NCBI RefSeq assembly: GCF_963576675.1
Contig: NC_088910.1
Coordinates: 88,170,104 to 88,234,103, forward strand
DNA: 64,000 bases
Source: Euphorbia lathyris
Taxonomy: Eukaryota; Streptophyta; Magnoliopsida; Malpighiales; Euphorbiaceae
Direction of reading: 5' to 3'
Notes under the pieces: generated by a model
The model's input: the letters and a program-made list of their open reading frames with translations, nothing else
Databases searched by the model: none
What the model was told of the DNA's origin: nothing
Position numbers and translations under genes: made by a program
Part shown: in pieces, positions 45,366 to 56,439 of the stretch
How positions within the stretch are numbered: the first letter of the stretch is position 1
Layout of the letters: the number at the start of each line of letters is the position of its first letter

Positions 45366-45489
45366 ATGCGATGAGGGGGTAAATTGGGTGGTTTTTGGGG
45401 GAGTTTAGGTGGTCAATAGGTTGTCCCTTGAGTTTAGGGGGTAAAATAAAAAAAGGTCAAGTTCAGGGGGGCTCCGTATGTATTAAGCC
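45366..45489 (-). repeat. Right TIR of the MULE
   Basis: Complement of 38961-39085; ends GTATGTATTAAGCC, followed by TSD TATTTATTA. Confidence 0.93.
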
Positions 45490-45498
45490 TATTTATTA

Positions 45499-45985
45499 TA
45501 ATTATAACTATTTATATATAATTTATTATAATTTATAATTTAATATTATTTATATTCATCATTATTTGTTATAATTATAATGATTTATATATAATTTATA
45601 ATTTAGTATTATTTATATATAATTCATCATTATTTATTATAATTATAATTATTTATATATAAATTATTATTTACTTATTATAATTTATATATAATTTATT
45701 ATTATTTATATATGATTTATAATTTAGTATTATTTATATATAATTCTTCATTATTTATTATAATTATAATTATTTATATATAATTTATTATAATTTATAA
45801 TTTAGTATTATTTATATATAAATTCATCATTATTTATTATAATTATAATTACTTATATATAATTTACAATTTATTATATATATAATATTTAATTTTTATT
45901 ATATTTTTATATATAATATATCATTTATCATTATTTATTGTAATTATAATTATTTATATATAAAATATATCATTTATCAAGTGTA
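45499..45985. repeat. AT-only satellite-like tandem repeat
   Basis: About seven diverged units of 60-75 bp made almost only of A and T, with cores TTATTATAATTATAATTATT and TTATATATAATTTA. The same sequence type occurs at 38160-38245 and 38928-38960, left of the MULE, so the MITE and the MULE both landed inside one array. Confidence 0.85.
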
Positions 45986-47772
45986 TTAGTCGCTTACAAT
46001 CTCTTTATCTAGAGAACTGAGAAAAAATAACTTATTGATGATAATAATAATATAACATAATTTATAATTGAAATAAACTTCATTGTAAGTATAATATTTC
46101 AATACCTCTTTAATATTTTCTTCAATATGTCTCCAACTTCAATGAACAACTATTATGTGAAATTTTATATCTATTTGTACCAAAATGTATAAAAATAAAA
46201 AAAATACAATCCATATCAGTTAGATAAACTCACTAAAAAAAATGAGTGGATCCCAACAGGTTCCGAATTAGAAAAATTAATCTAACTTCAATTAAAGCTA
46301 ACAATTGAGTTCATATAAAACCGAAAATCTAAATTTTAGTTAGAGTTAATAATCGAAACGATAACACCTAGCAACATATACTATACTAAAAAAGAATCCA
46401 AATATACAAAATCTTTATTTTAGTCATTTTGAGAAAAAAAAGACAAATAAAAAAGAAAACATGGATAAGGTAGCGAGAGGTATAGAACTGGGTAACGACA
46501 TAAATGGAATTTTATCTCTGAAAGACAAAATTATAACAACCATTGTTTAATAAAAATAAAACAACGACACCATTGAGAACAAAAATAACTACAACATATG
46601 AAAAAATCGAATAATTACCATGACAAATGTAAGAATTTCTTGTAATTTTTGACACCTTTGTGTTTTTCGATTTTAGTTGTCCATGCATCTTCTATTTCTA
46701 TCAGATTTTTTCAATTGGAGATATCAGTTTGAAAAAAAGACAAATAAAAAAGAAAACATGAATAAGGTAGCGAGAGGTATAGAACCTGGGTAACGGCAGA
46801 AATGGATCTGAAAGATGAAACTATAACAACTATTGTTTAATCAAAATAAAACAACAACACAATTGAGAACAAAATAACTACAACATATGGAAAAAAATCG
46901 AATAATTACCTTCAGAAATATAATACTATTTATCATGGGCAATGAATATAATGATGAAATATTATATATCATACTTTATATAGAAGTTTATTTGTGACTT
47001 TTGGATTTTCTTTGTTTTGTTTTTTTCATCTTCCTGTAACTCTTACTTTCTTTTATTATTTTAATTAATGGGCTAATAATTGTTTAATATATTATATTAT
47101 AATATAAATATGTTATTTTTAATTAATTTTTTTTGCATGAAAGATTGTGACGCGATTAAGTGGCTAGACATCCCAACTAGGTTGGCACCCCTAAGTTATT
47201 TTTAATTAATTAAATCTTTTTAATTTTGATTTTTTACTACGTTGACAACTCATCAAAAAAGCCTATAAAACACTTATTCTAATTTCTCTCTGCTTCCGCT
47301 ATTATATATAGTATAGATTACTAATACTTATATTATAAACTAGTACTATAATTATAAATTTAGTCTTAATCACGGGTCATAATTACTTAGGTATAATATC
47401 TATTTGGCTCATTAAACTAAAATTTTCAAAGTTAATTAGAATTTTAAACTATCAAAATCATTAACATGTTTTTAAATTAAGTTAAAATCATCAATTGGGT
47501 CCTTATTCTATTTTAAAATCAAAAAATGTAACTATTTTATATGGATTGTAAAAATATTTGTGTTGGTTCATAATGAGTTGGAGAAAATGATTTGAAATTA
47601 TTCAACCGAATGATTTTCGATGAAACCTCAATTGATGAATTTTGCTTAAAACGGAAACTTAATTGATTATTTTTGTATAATTTAAGAATCAAAATAATAA
47701 TTTTAATAGTTTAAGATTTTAATTAATTTTTTTTTATAAAAGGTTTTAATTAATTTTGAAACATTAGTAAAG
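45986..47772. other. AT-rich intergenic sequence with an internal direct repeat
   Basis: Holds a diverged direct repeat: 46428-46620 and 46733-46911, both starting GACAAATAAAAAAGAAAACA and ending ATCGAATAATTACC. Near 47310-47332 the - strand reads TCTATACTATATATAATAGC, which resembles a Helitron 5' end, but no partner end was found. No coding sequence recognised. Confidence 0.55.
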
Positions 47773-47872
47773 AGAGTCAAACAGATGTTATGCAAATTAT
47801 GCTTTTAATACGTCATGTTAATTTCCAGACATCTTCAACTGTTATCAGAAAAAAGAAACGGCTGGATTTTAG

Positions 47873-47881
47873 TATATATAG
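47873..47881 (+). promoter_or_regulatory. TATA box of the Elongin-A gene
   Basis: TATATATAG about 90 bp before the first predicted 5' splice site (47970). The transcription start is expected near 47905-47910. Confidence 0.55.
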
Positions 47882-48069
47882 CGCACCTTACCCAGGACAT
47901 GAAACAACCAGATATAGAACACAAGCAAGATTCCCGATTATCATCAACTCCCTTCTTCGTCAAAACACTGTAAGCTGATCTGTTCAATTTTTTTTTTTAA
48001 TCAATTTGTTTGTTTTTTTGATCATTGAATAAGATTAATCGATTCGATCATCGTGGATTTCAGAGGGGG

Positions 48070-48107
<38 letters not shown>

Positions 48108-48424
48108 ATAGCCGAATCGACTTTAAAAGAATGAATTATATTGTTAGCTGAATCGAATGCAATGAGTTACGATGGTGTGAGTTTAATCGGAAAATATTTT
48201 GATAATTTTAATTTTGAATGGTCTGTTTGTTTCCTGTGAAAACAGGAGCTTTTCCCCCCTCTCAGCATTCTTTGGATTTAATTGATTGTGTTGGCCGAAT
48301 TTTGATTAAATTTATTGTAATCAAACTCTTTTGTGTAAACCATCAATCGTCCAATTAATTTGATTTAAGCTTAGTTGGTTTTGGTTTTATGTTACTGACT
48401 GAATTTTTGGCCTGTTTCTTGTAG
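47882..48424 (+). other. ELOA: Elongin-A 5'-UTR exon and intron
   Basis: Exon about 47905-47969, donor ACT/GTAAGC, and acceptor TTCTTGTAG at 48424. The intron holds a pure (CT)n tract at 48074-48105. 5'-UTR introns with C/T-rich tracts often raise expression in plants; that role here is inference. Confidence 0.7.
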
Positions 48425-48450
48425 CTTTAACGAGGGGGATATTTAGATAG

Positions 48451-51419
48451 ATGACAGGACAAGTAATGCCTGTGAGTAGGAAAGTTCCTTCACTGGTTGA
48501 TCTTTGCGTTGATGTAGCAGTTCGTCATGCAAGGTACCTTGGGGATGTTGGGGAAACAGACTTCCATCTGCTTGATCGCATTTTACCTTCTTGTACATTG
48601 GATCAGTTGATACATGTGGAGGAGAGAACAGTAAGATGCCTTTCATAATTTCTAATATAAATGCTTTCTTTTGCTCTACTTTTCTGATGGAACTATATTT
48701 TCTCTTTTAACTCTGAATTATTGGTTTAGGAGAGAGATCTTACCCCGGTAACTGATGAACTATGGAAGGGGTTCTATAAGAAAGAGTTTGGAGAGAAAAA
48801 TCTCAGTATTGCCCTCCAGAGGATGACACAGCATAAAGTTTCCTTTAAATGGAAAGACCTGTATGAGGTGACTCTTTTCTTGCCCATCTTATACATATGA
48901 GCGGACAAAGTGGTCATTGATAGAGATTTTACTTCTATTTTTTTTATGCATATTATCAGCATTTGGAAATGAACTTAAGAAATAGCAGCGGTTTTATTTT
49001 TATTTTTAATAAAATTTATCTTAAGAAATAGTTTACGAGCTATCCTTTCTAACTAGGAGAAATCCCTGTAGGCAAAATTGACTGCTAATGCTGAGAAAGA
49101 GAAGGAAGCTGCTGCTCGACTTCGACAATTATACAAAAAAGAAGATGCAAGTATGTCTTCTGTTGAGATTAAAATGCATTGTCGTATTTACTAATAATTT
49201 TGCTTATATGAAAGTCAATAACTGTGAAGTATACATAAAAGTAATAAAGTATTGCTGTGATAGAATTTCATGCTTATGCCTCCTTATTGAGTAGACTTTG
49301 AATTGTGAATATCACTGTTGTGAATGAATGTGAATATGATGTGAATACTCGCTTCCATAACAATATAAGGTTCGTTTAATACATAGAAATCTAAATATGC
49401 ATTAATGGTGTAAGTAGGAGGTTGATGTTTGGTTAGATGGTTGTGTTACGGGTTAGCAAAGACAAAATCCAAGAGCAAATTCCAGCCAGCCTAGGCTAAT
49501 TCCTTTTCACGTGGCCTACAAGCAGTCTCATGGGAAGAAATGGAGGTTAGCAGATTAGATTTCCTTTGTGAATTCTGATATTTTGAGATTAGATTTTCCT
49601 TTTTAAATTTCAGTTGTTGTTGCTGATCTGTTTCCAAATTTCAAATTAGAGTTATCTTTATCGAGATTGTAATGGTTGAGGCCTATTTAAAGCCCTTGAG
49701 CTGGAATAAAAGCAAGCAGACTTCCCATCAGCTTTGTTCCTATAGAGATCGTAGGGTTATCTTTAATGAGCCCTTATTTCCCAACCTTCACAATAGGTCA
49801 TAAGGGGAGGCAAACACCTAAGAAAAATTTACCAGATACTATCCTACAAGGCCCCCTAACCAGAAGCCGGTCAACGGCCTATAACAATTTGGGGTTGTCT
49901 AACATGTTTTTGGACATTTTAAACATCTAGTTGGCTTCAAAATAGGCTTAAAATAAAATTTCTTTTGGTTTAAATTCTTCACGAACTTGGTAGGCCGAGT
50001 TAATGTAGCCCAATAGAATGTGTGATAGGGAGCAGCCAAAGCCCATTTGCTTCAGAATAGGACAGGCACTTAATTTACAAGAATATCCTAGTAGAGATAT
50101 TTTGGCTATACTGCAGTTGTATTTAGAAAAAAAGGGATCTGTGAGCAGTATAAACTCTATTTGTCTATCTTACTGTGTCTGTGCATATGGTTTCTATCAA
50201 TGTGCTAGTATGTGATTAGTGATTTATAAACAAGCATTGTTTGTGAGTTGGATATGTGGCATCTTGAATTTATTTTAGTTGAGATGATGAGTACTGGAAT
50301 CTGGACTAATTTGAAGTGAAAAGATAATTTTTGACATATGTGATCCAACGTGCTGAGCTTATTGAATATCCTCTTTGTATGCATTCAAATCATGGAATTT
50401 GCAGTATCCACTTTGTGCTTGGTATCTTAATAATTCTGTTATTCTAATAAGTTGGGGTTACAATAGAATATCACTTTTCAGAAGAAGTAATGCATCTGTA
50501 GTCCTTTGTTTGTGTAATATCTAACCTAAACAAGTCAAATATGGTTCTTTGAACTCTAAATTTATTGCTGGATTAGGTAAACTCTGAGGCATGCAATGGA
50601 AGCTCCTGTTTGTTCACGCATTTTTCACAATTTTTATATATTATTTGACTTTTGCAGAAAAGCAGAGCAGGCAAATTCGTATTTGCACGAAGGTTCCTCC
50701 AGCCAGTAAAAGAAGCTTTTTTGGAGGTAATATTCCCTGCTCTATTGTGATTGATTCCCTTCGAGTTCTGTGAGTTAAGTTATTATTATTATGATTAATG
50801 GGACGTGCATCCTTTTGCAAGTCTATGAAGCTTATTTTGCTTAGAATATTTGGCTTAGGTGGTGGACCTGGATACAATCTTTCCAATGTGAAGAGCAACA
50901 TAATGAAGAAAGCAAAATTAGATTTTCTAAAGAGGTAATATTATCTTATGCAATTATGCTTATATTTGTGGAAATCGTGAAATTTCTTTCGTCGAGTTGT
51001 AGGATGATCATGATTTGATGTGTGAAGGACTTTTAAGTTGTTAAAAAGACTAGGTTAGGATATTGATTTCACGAGACAAAGCTAATTTTCATAGCATTTA
51101 TTGTGTCAACTTTTTCAGAAGATGGGATAAAAGAATACTAGTAAGTTTTCAAATTCCAATTTTGTAAAAAGATGACTTTGGTTTTGTGCAGCCCGGAAGT
51201 AAGAAATATTGCAGCTATGAGGAACATGCAAAGACAAAACAGGTAATGTTGGTGTTGTACATATGTTATACTGTGTTCATTTGTTATCATTACATGTTTT
51301 ATGACTCGTTCTACGCCTTTTCTTACAGCGTCTCTTCCATGACGAAGCCTCCTTCCTTTCCTCGCAATAATCATGCGTCATCTTCCAGACAAACAAGTCT
51401 GCCTAGAGGAAAATTTTAG
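48451..51419 (+). CDS. ELOA: Elongin-A (RNA polymerase II transcription factor SIII subunit A), 227 residues
   Basis: Seven coding exons with GT-AG ends: 48451-48630, 48730-48867, 49072-49150, 50658-50726, 50859-50934, 51192-51242 and 51329-51419, in total 684 nt (228 codons with stop) in one frame. A 5'-UTR exon ends at 47969; its intron (47970-48424) contains a (CT)n run. The protein has the Elongin-A domain at about residues 12-115: VPSLVDLCVDVA, RYLGDVGETDFHLLDRILP, CTLDQLIHVE, an F-box/BC-box-like helical region, then LWKGFYKKEFG and VSFKWKDLYE. A Lys/Arg-rich coiled part (AEKEKEAAARLRQLYKKEDA) and VCTKVPP-like and KAKLDFLKS motifs follow. It acts in the nucleus; the family stimulates Pol II elongation and links Cul3/Cul5-type ligases in animals. 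Length is usual for plant homologues, and it appears intact. Confidence 0.93.
49444..49886 (+). mobile_element. Probable solo LTR in Elongin-A intron 3
   Basis: Starts TGTTACGGGTTAGC and ends CGGCCTATAACA, matching short inverted ends, with a TATA-like CTATTTAAAGCCC (49684) followed by sequence typical of an LTR leader. No clear TSD (GGTTG before; ATTTG after). It lies in the longest intron (49151-50657), which it largely accounts for, in the sense orientation. Confidence 0.45.
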
Positions 51420-51863
51420 GTGCATAGAATCCAAAACTTTTTATATGAAAACGATTTATTCGTCTGAGCTTAATGTTTGCTGTTGATATTTGAAGTATTC
51501 AGCTTCACATATATGTAACCTTCCATCTTATGTCTATAATTTCGTTTTAGTATTTTTGTTTTTGCTGCAGATGTGTTACCTTGGGTTTCCAGTTTAATTT
51601 TTGTGATTAGAATTAGCAATTATCATTATGTTATTCTTATGAACTTGAATCTATTGTCCAGTTTCTTTATTTTTTATTGCATTTCAGCAGAAAGTCTGTT
51701 AGCATATTTGAAAAAGAATAAAACCAATTAAGGATGGATGTCTACCATAAAATCTACATTAACCCATTTTAAACAATAGATGTTGGATTACTCTTCTAAA
51801 AAAACCTTAGGCGTGAATTCAAACTTTATTCCTTCTCATTTGTATTCATGTAGTGCACACTTC
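51420..51863 (+). other. Elongin-A 3' UTR and downstream spacer
   Basis: The 3' UTR probably ends in the AT-rich part before 51700 (no single clear poly(A) signal chosen). No other gene before the copia LTR. Confidence 0.5.
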
Positions 51864-52286
51864 TGTTATAAGTCCCACACATATATTTTGTAGTTATTAG
51901 ATATTATCGGGTATGGATTTCGTAGGTACTAGATATTATCGGATTCTAATGAAACTATTTGAATTTAGGGCGAGAATAAGATTAAAAGAAATGTGTGACG
52001 GGTATAAGATGAAAATAGATTTTTTTTTTAATTATTATTTTATATTTTCTCTCATTTCTAATCTGCATTTTTTGAGGGCTCTCACCATTGTTAGAGATAA
52101 TTTAATTAGATTATTATCTAGTTAGTGTCTATAATTGTCCATAACACATATTGTGTATTTTAATTCTACACTAACTCCTGGATCTACCATTATAATTATA
52201 ATAGAAGGTTTTATGTCTGGGGAATTCATTATATTTATCTCCATTATACTTATATTATCATCGCATATCAAATCATACATTTAACA
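51864..52286 (+). repeat. 5' LTR of the decayed copia element
   Basis: 423 bp with TGTTA...TAACA ends, directly followed by the PBS-like TGGTATCAATAG. No second copy in the window. Confidence 0.8.
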
Positions 52287-55130
52287 TGGTATCAATAGTT
52301 TCTGCTTCAGCATCATCCGAATGCACCGATGTTCCTACATCTACCTCGTATCACTCGACATCTATTACTCATCCATTGATAGCCGCACCACCTTCATTCA
52401 CTTATGTCACGAACTCGTCAGCCTCCCTTCAATCGACCTCCGAATGATGATTTACCTCTCACTTCAATCCAAATGATAACTCTGAATCTGACCGCGCCGC
52501 TGCCGCTTCCGACCGCCAGTTTCAGACAGATCGTGTTGCAGCCGATCATCAGTCGCATCCTACGATTGAAAATCGAGTGCCATCTCCGGCACAGCAGCCT
52601 CCAGCAGATTCGAATCAATCGCATCGTGTGATTCCTCCATCGGTATAGCAGTCAGATTCATCCCCGTTCATCTTTCCTAATCAAGTTAGACCTAATTTTG
52701 ATCCACCGCCATCTTTTTTCTCAAACACGGTTAGTAATCCCCTACCAATCCCTCCTACTCAATTCCAATCTAACCATATACCTCCTCAAGTCTATCTGTT
52801 TCATCATTCTAATAACATTAATCCAGTCTATACGAGCCATGTTGTATCTCTGTTTACTTTTTCTAAGGTTCCTCCAGCTAATATTATCATTAATATCAAA
52901 TTAACCCCACATAATTATAAAGCATAGAGAATGTCTATTGAATCTACCCTAAAATCTCATCATTTTTTATCATATTACTAGAACAATACCTCCTCCACCT
53001 TAATTCATTTCCCGCACTGGCTATATGACATCTTCCGCGGATTAAATCTTAAATCCATCTTTTATTGCATGAGATGATTTGGAAAATGCGGTTCGAATAT
53101 TTCTTTTAAATTCCATCACTGAAGAGATTTTTCCTCTTATTACTTGTTTTACGTTTTCACATTATATTTGGGTGGCTCATGAACGCACCTATGGCACTAT
53201 ATCAGGAACTAAACAGTTTCAGTTGAGACTTGAACTGTATGAATTAGAACATGGTGGGTTGTCTGTAACTGCTTATATCAAAAATTGAAAGGTAGTTTAG
53301 ATGATCTGGCTGCTTCGGGTAATCCATATCCTATGCATCTATTACCTGCTCTCCTCTTCAAAATTTTGGGTGAAGAATATTGCTCCACTATTCAGAATCT
53401 CATCACTCAAAAGGGCACAAATATTGATTACTATGAACTCCTAACTAGCTTGAAAACTATTGAGGGCATGCTTCAAACTATAAGAAAATCTGAGTTGATA
53501 GCTTCTACTGGTATATCTACACCTCGGGAAGCCAATGTTTCCACTGTTGCATCATCACAACCAAAGGAACAGAATCAGAAGAAGAGAATGGGTGGTAAGT
53601 GCTTCAATTGTGGAGATCCTAGCCACTAGAGTGACAAGTGCAAACGTTTGAAGACTTTGCTACTTAGAACTACAATCCTGGTCCTTAAGCACATATGGCA
53701 TGATAACAACCTCATAATCCGTTATCTGGCCCTCATCAACCTTGGTAACCTGATACTGGTGCCACCAATTATATGACAGCTGATCTAGCTCAACTTCAGC
53801 AGATGCATCCTTATTAGGGTTATGACATTGTGCAATTCGGTAATGGCCAAGGTTTGAAAATTTCTCATTTTAGGCACACTCGCATAAATAATCTTCAAAT
53901 TGATGATGCTTTGTTTATTCCTAAACTCACTAAATCCTTTTTATCTGTTCAAAAATTCTCTCGTGAGAACTCTTGTTTTTTTTGAATTTTGGCCTAACCA
54001 TTTTCTTGTAAAGGACCAAACAACTAGGGAAATCCTGTTACATAGCCCTAGTAAAGATGGACTATATGTGCTTCCACCCATAGGAGACGCTTGTAAGAGA
54101 GAATGTGTCTTTTGAAAGGTGGCATGCATGGCCTGGACATTTTCAGAATCAGATAGTCAGCATAGTACTCAAAGAAAGAAAATTTATCCTTTTCAAGTCT
54201 AGTTAGTAGTTGTTCTTTTTGTCTTTTAGGCAAGCTAGCTAGAACTTCTTTACCTTCTATTAATCGTTCTAGTACATTTATTTTTGAAAATTTACACCTG
54301 GATATTTGGGGGCCAGCTCTAACGTTATCTTGTCTTGATTTTTTTTTTTATCATTGATGAATTCACTAGATTTGGATAGGTGTTCTGTTTAAAAAATAAG
54401 AGTGGGGTTTTTTTTACCTTTCGTGATTTCTATGCCATGATTTCTAATCAGTATAGTGCAAGAGTTAAAAACTTCTATTTTGATCTTAGTGGGGGGGGGG
54501 GGGGGGATTTAAAAAATTACAACCTTTTCTTAGAAGCCATGACATTGTGCTCAAAATGACATTGCTGAAAGAAAAATTAGGCATGTAGTTGATACTTCCC
54601 TTACCATATTAGCTAATGCATCTGTACCATTAACATTTTGGAACTATGTAAACATACGATTAATTGATAGTCTACCTACTAAAGTTCTAAAAAATAATCA
54701 CCATATCTCTTGTTTTATAACAAACAACTCGATTATTCATCATTGCATATCTTTGGAAGTGGAATCTATCCTCTGCTTCGCCCATATAACCAACACAAGT
54801 TTGATTTTAGATCTAAGTTGTGTGTCTATCTAGGTCCTTCTGCAAATCACTCTAGGATATATGTCTTGATTTTGCTACTTGCCGAGTATACATTTTCAAA
54901 TTTGTCTAGTATAGTGAAGATGTGTTGCCTCATCTGCTTCATCAACATCATCTACTAGCATCCTGGTGGAAAGCACATCCTGTCAACTTCCATCTTTACT
55001 TGGCCCATATCCAGGTAATCTTTCTATTCCCAATCCTACACCCTCTTCTTCTAACTCTTCTTCTTCTTCATATCCCACTACACATGTGAACTCCACTTTG
55101 GGTTCTGTCGCTTGGAATATTCCCTCAGAT

Positions 55131-55252
55131 TCTGAAAAAACAGACACTGCTCCTCTGGTTCCGCTATAGAATTCATCACCTAATATGTCATCCACACCTG
55201 TGCCAATCTCTAGGTCTGAAAAAACGGACACTGCTCCTCTGGTTCCTACAGA
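55131..55252 (+). repeat. Short direct duplication in the copia remnant
   Basis: TCTGAAAAAACAGACACTGC followed by TCCTCTGGTTCC occurs at 55131 and, with one change, at 55216, spaced by 85 bp. Confidence 0.85.
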
Positions 55253-55264
55253 CTTCAAATGGTT

Positions 55265-55420
55265 ACATGACATGATATCAGAATCTATTAAACCATGTGG
55301 TTAAGGGTTCAAATTTTGACCACCTCATTTATTGATGGAATTTCAACACATGCTATGATGAGTCTGTGATGTACATGCTTCAAGCCCAAGGGGCATTCAC
55401 ATGTAGGGACGTGTCAAAGA
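55265..55420 (+). repeat. Leader-like fragment of another LTR element
   Basis: GACATGATATCAGAATC followed by GTTAAGGGTTCAAATTTTGACCACC... and TGATGAGTCTGTGATGTAC resembles sequence next to an iMet-type primer site in plant LTR elements. No LTR adjoins it. It is abutted by the MITE at 55433. Confidence 0.35.
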
Positions 55421-55432
55421 TAATAATAAAAA

Positions 55433-55955
55433 GGCTTAATACATCATTTGCCCCCTGAACTTGTCCAAAATGGTTGATTGGCCCCCTGAACTTTCAAAGT
55501 GTCTCGATAGCCCCTTGAACTTACATAAAATGTTCAGTTAGCCCCCTGAACTTGTATAAAATGTAATCAATTGATCATTTGTTTGTAAAAAGTAAATCAA
55601 ATGCGGAAGATATGTTATACGTATCTTAGAATGTTATTACATACTTCACAGAATAGATTAAAATATGTTAAAAAAGAATTTCTTACTCGTTCAACTATAA
55701 AACATTTTCTTCTCTAATATTATAATCGCATACCCCGATGTTGATCGTTTTACTTTTTTAAGATGTGTAAAACATATCTTCCGTATTTAACTTATTTTTT
55801 CACAATCAAGTGATTAATTGATTATATTTTATGCAAGTTCAGGGGGCTAACTAAACATTTTATGCAAGTTCAGGGGGCTATCGAGACACTTTAAAAGTTC
55901 AGGAGGTCAATCAATTATTTTGAACAAGTTCAGGGGGCAAATGATGTATTAAGCC
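55433..55955. mobile_element. MULE-type MITE, 523 bp, TSD TAATAAAAA
   Basis: Ends GGCTTAATACATCATTTGCC and GGCAAATGATGTATTAAGCC (perfect complements), inner repeated phrase GCCCCCTGAACTT, and perfect 9-bp TSD (55424-55432 and 55956-55964). The first 12 bases, GGCTTAATACAT, equal those of the 6.5-kb MULE. Confidence 0.95.
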
Positions 55956-55964
55956 TAATAAAAA

Positions 55965-56439
55965 AAAACTATTATCATCTTATATTAGTTCAAACTTTTG
56001 TTCAAATAGTTTATTAATAAGGTGGACACTATGCTCGTTATCATCTATAACATATATGATTTCTTTCATTTATTACAAGCAATTATAGAATTTCAAGTTC
56101 ACAAATTAAAATAGACTCTCAATTTAACAAGTGTGGAGTTGCATTTATAAATTAGTCAATCAGGTGAAACCTGAGTTTCATATTGGTAAAACTTGATGAA
56201 ACTCTAGTGAAACTTGATGGAATCGTAGTGATAAGGTTGGATAATAGTTTCAATCAAGTTTCATATGAGTTCTATAAAGCTGCTGCATACTTCACTAAGA
56301 TTTCATCTGACCCTTTGATGAATATTCAAATTCATGTCCCTCCTCTCCTCGAATTGCCATCAATGAATAATTCCCATACCTCTTTTGAAATTTCTGGATC
56401 CTTTTTACGTTTAGTACTTCGACCAAAAAATATGGCAAA
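55965..56439. other. Spacer between MITE and gypsy remnant
   Basis: AT-rich with a GTGAAAC(C/T)TGA-type repeat (56160-56225). Possibly the decayed end of the gypsy element; not assignable. Confidence 0.4.

Larger units (their letters stand above)
38961..45489. mobile_element. Mutator-like element (MULE), 6.5 kb, with transposase and GRF-type gene
   Basis: TIRs of about 125 bp (GGCTTAATACATACAGAGCC at the left; the complement, with one C/G difference, at the right) and perfect 9-bp TSD TATTTATTA (38952-38960 and 45490-45498). The transposase gene lies on the - strand (from the right TIR) and a two-exon gene on the + strand (from the left TIR), converging as mudrA and mudrB do in maize MuDR. 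The transposase is broken, so this copy is probably immobile unless helped in trans. Confidence 0.95.
51864..55270 (+). mobile_element. Decayed copia element, 5' LTR to integrase, 3' truncated
   Basis: 5' LTR 51864-52286 (TGTTATAAGTCCCACAC to CATACATTTAACA), then a degraded iMet primer-binding site TGGTATCAATAG. Gag remnants (RIFLLNSITEEIFPLITC, LTSLKTIEGMLQTIR) carry a knuckle CFNCGDPSH-stop-SDKC. Next come pre-integrase (EILLHSPSKDGLYVLPP) and integrase scraps (LHLDIWGPAL, AERKIRHVVDTSLTILANA). A G-run of 17-18 lies at 54488-54506. RT, RNase H and 3' LTR are missing. Stops and frameshifts throughout. Confidence 0.85.

Noticed and set aside
47310..47332. Helitron 5' end on the - strand
   Set aside because: TCTATACTATATATAATAGC resembles one, but no CTAG-type 3' end with hairpin was found at lower coordinates.
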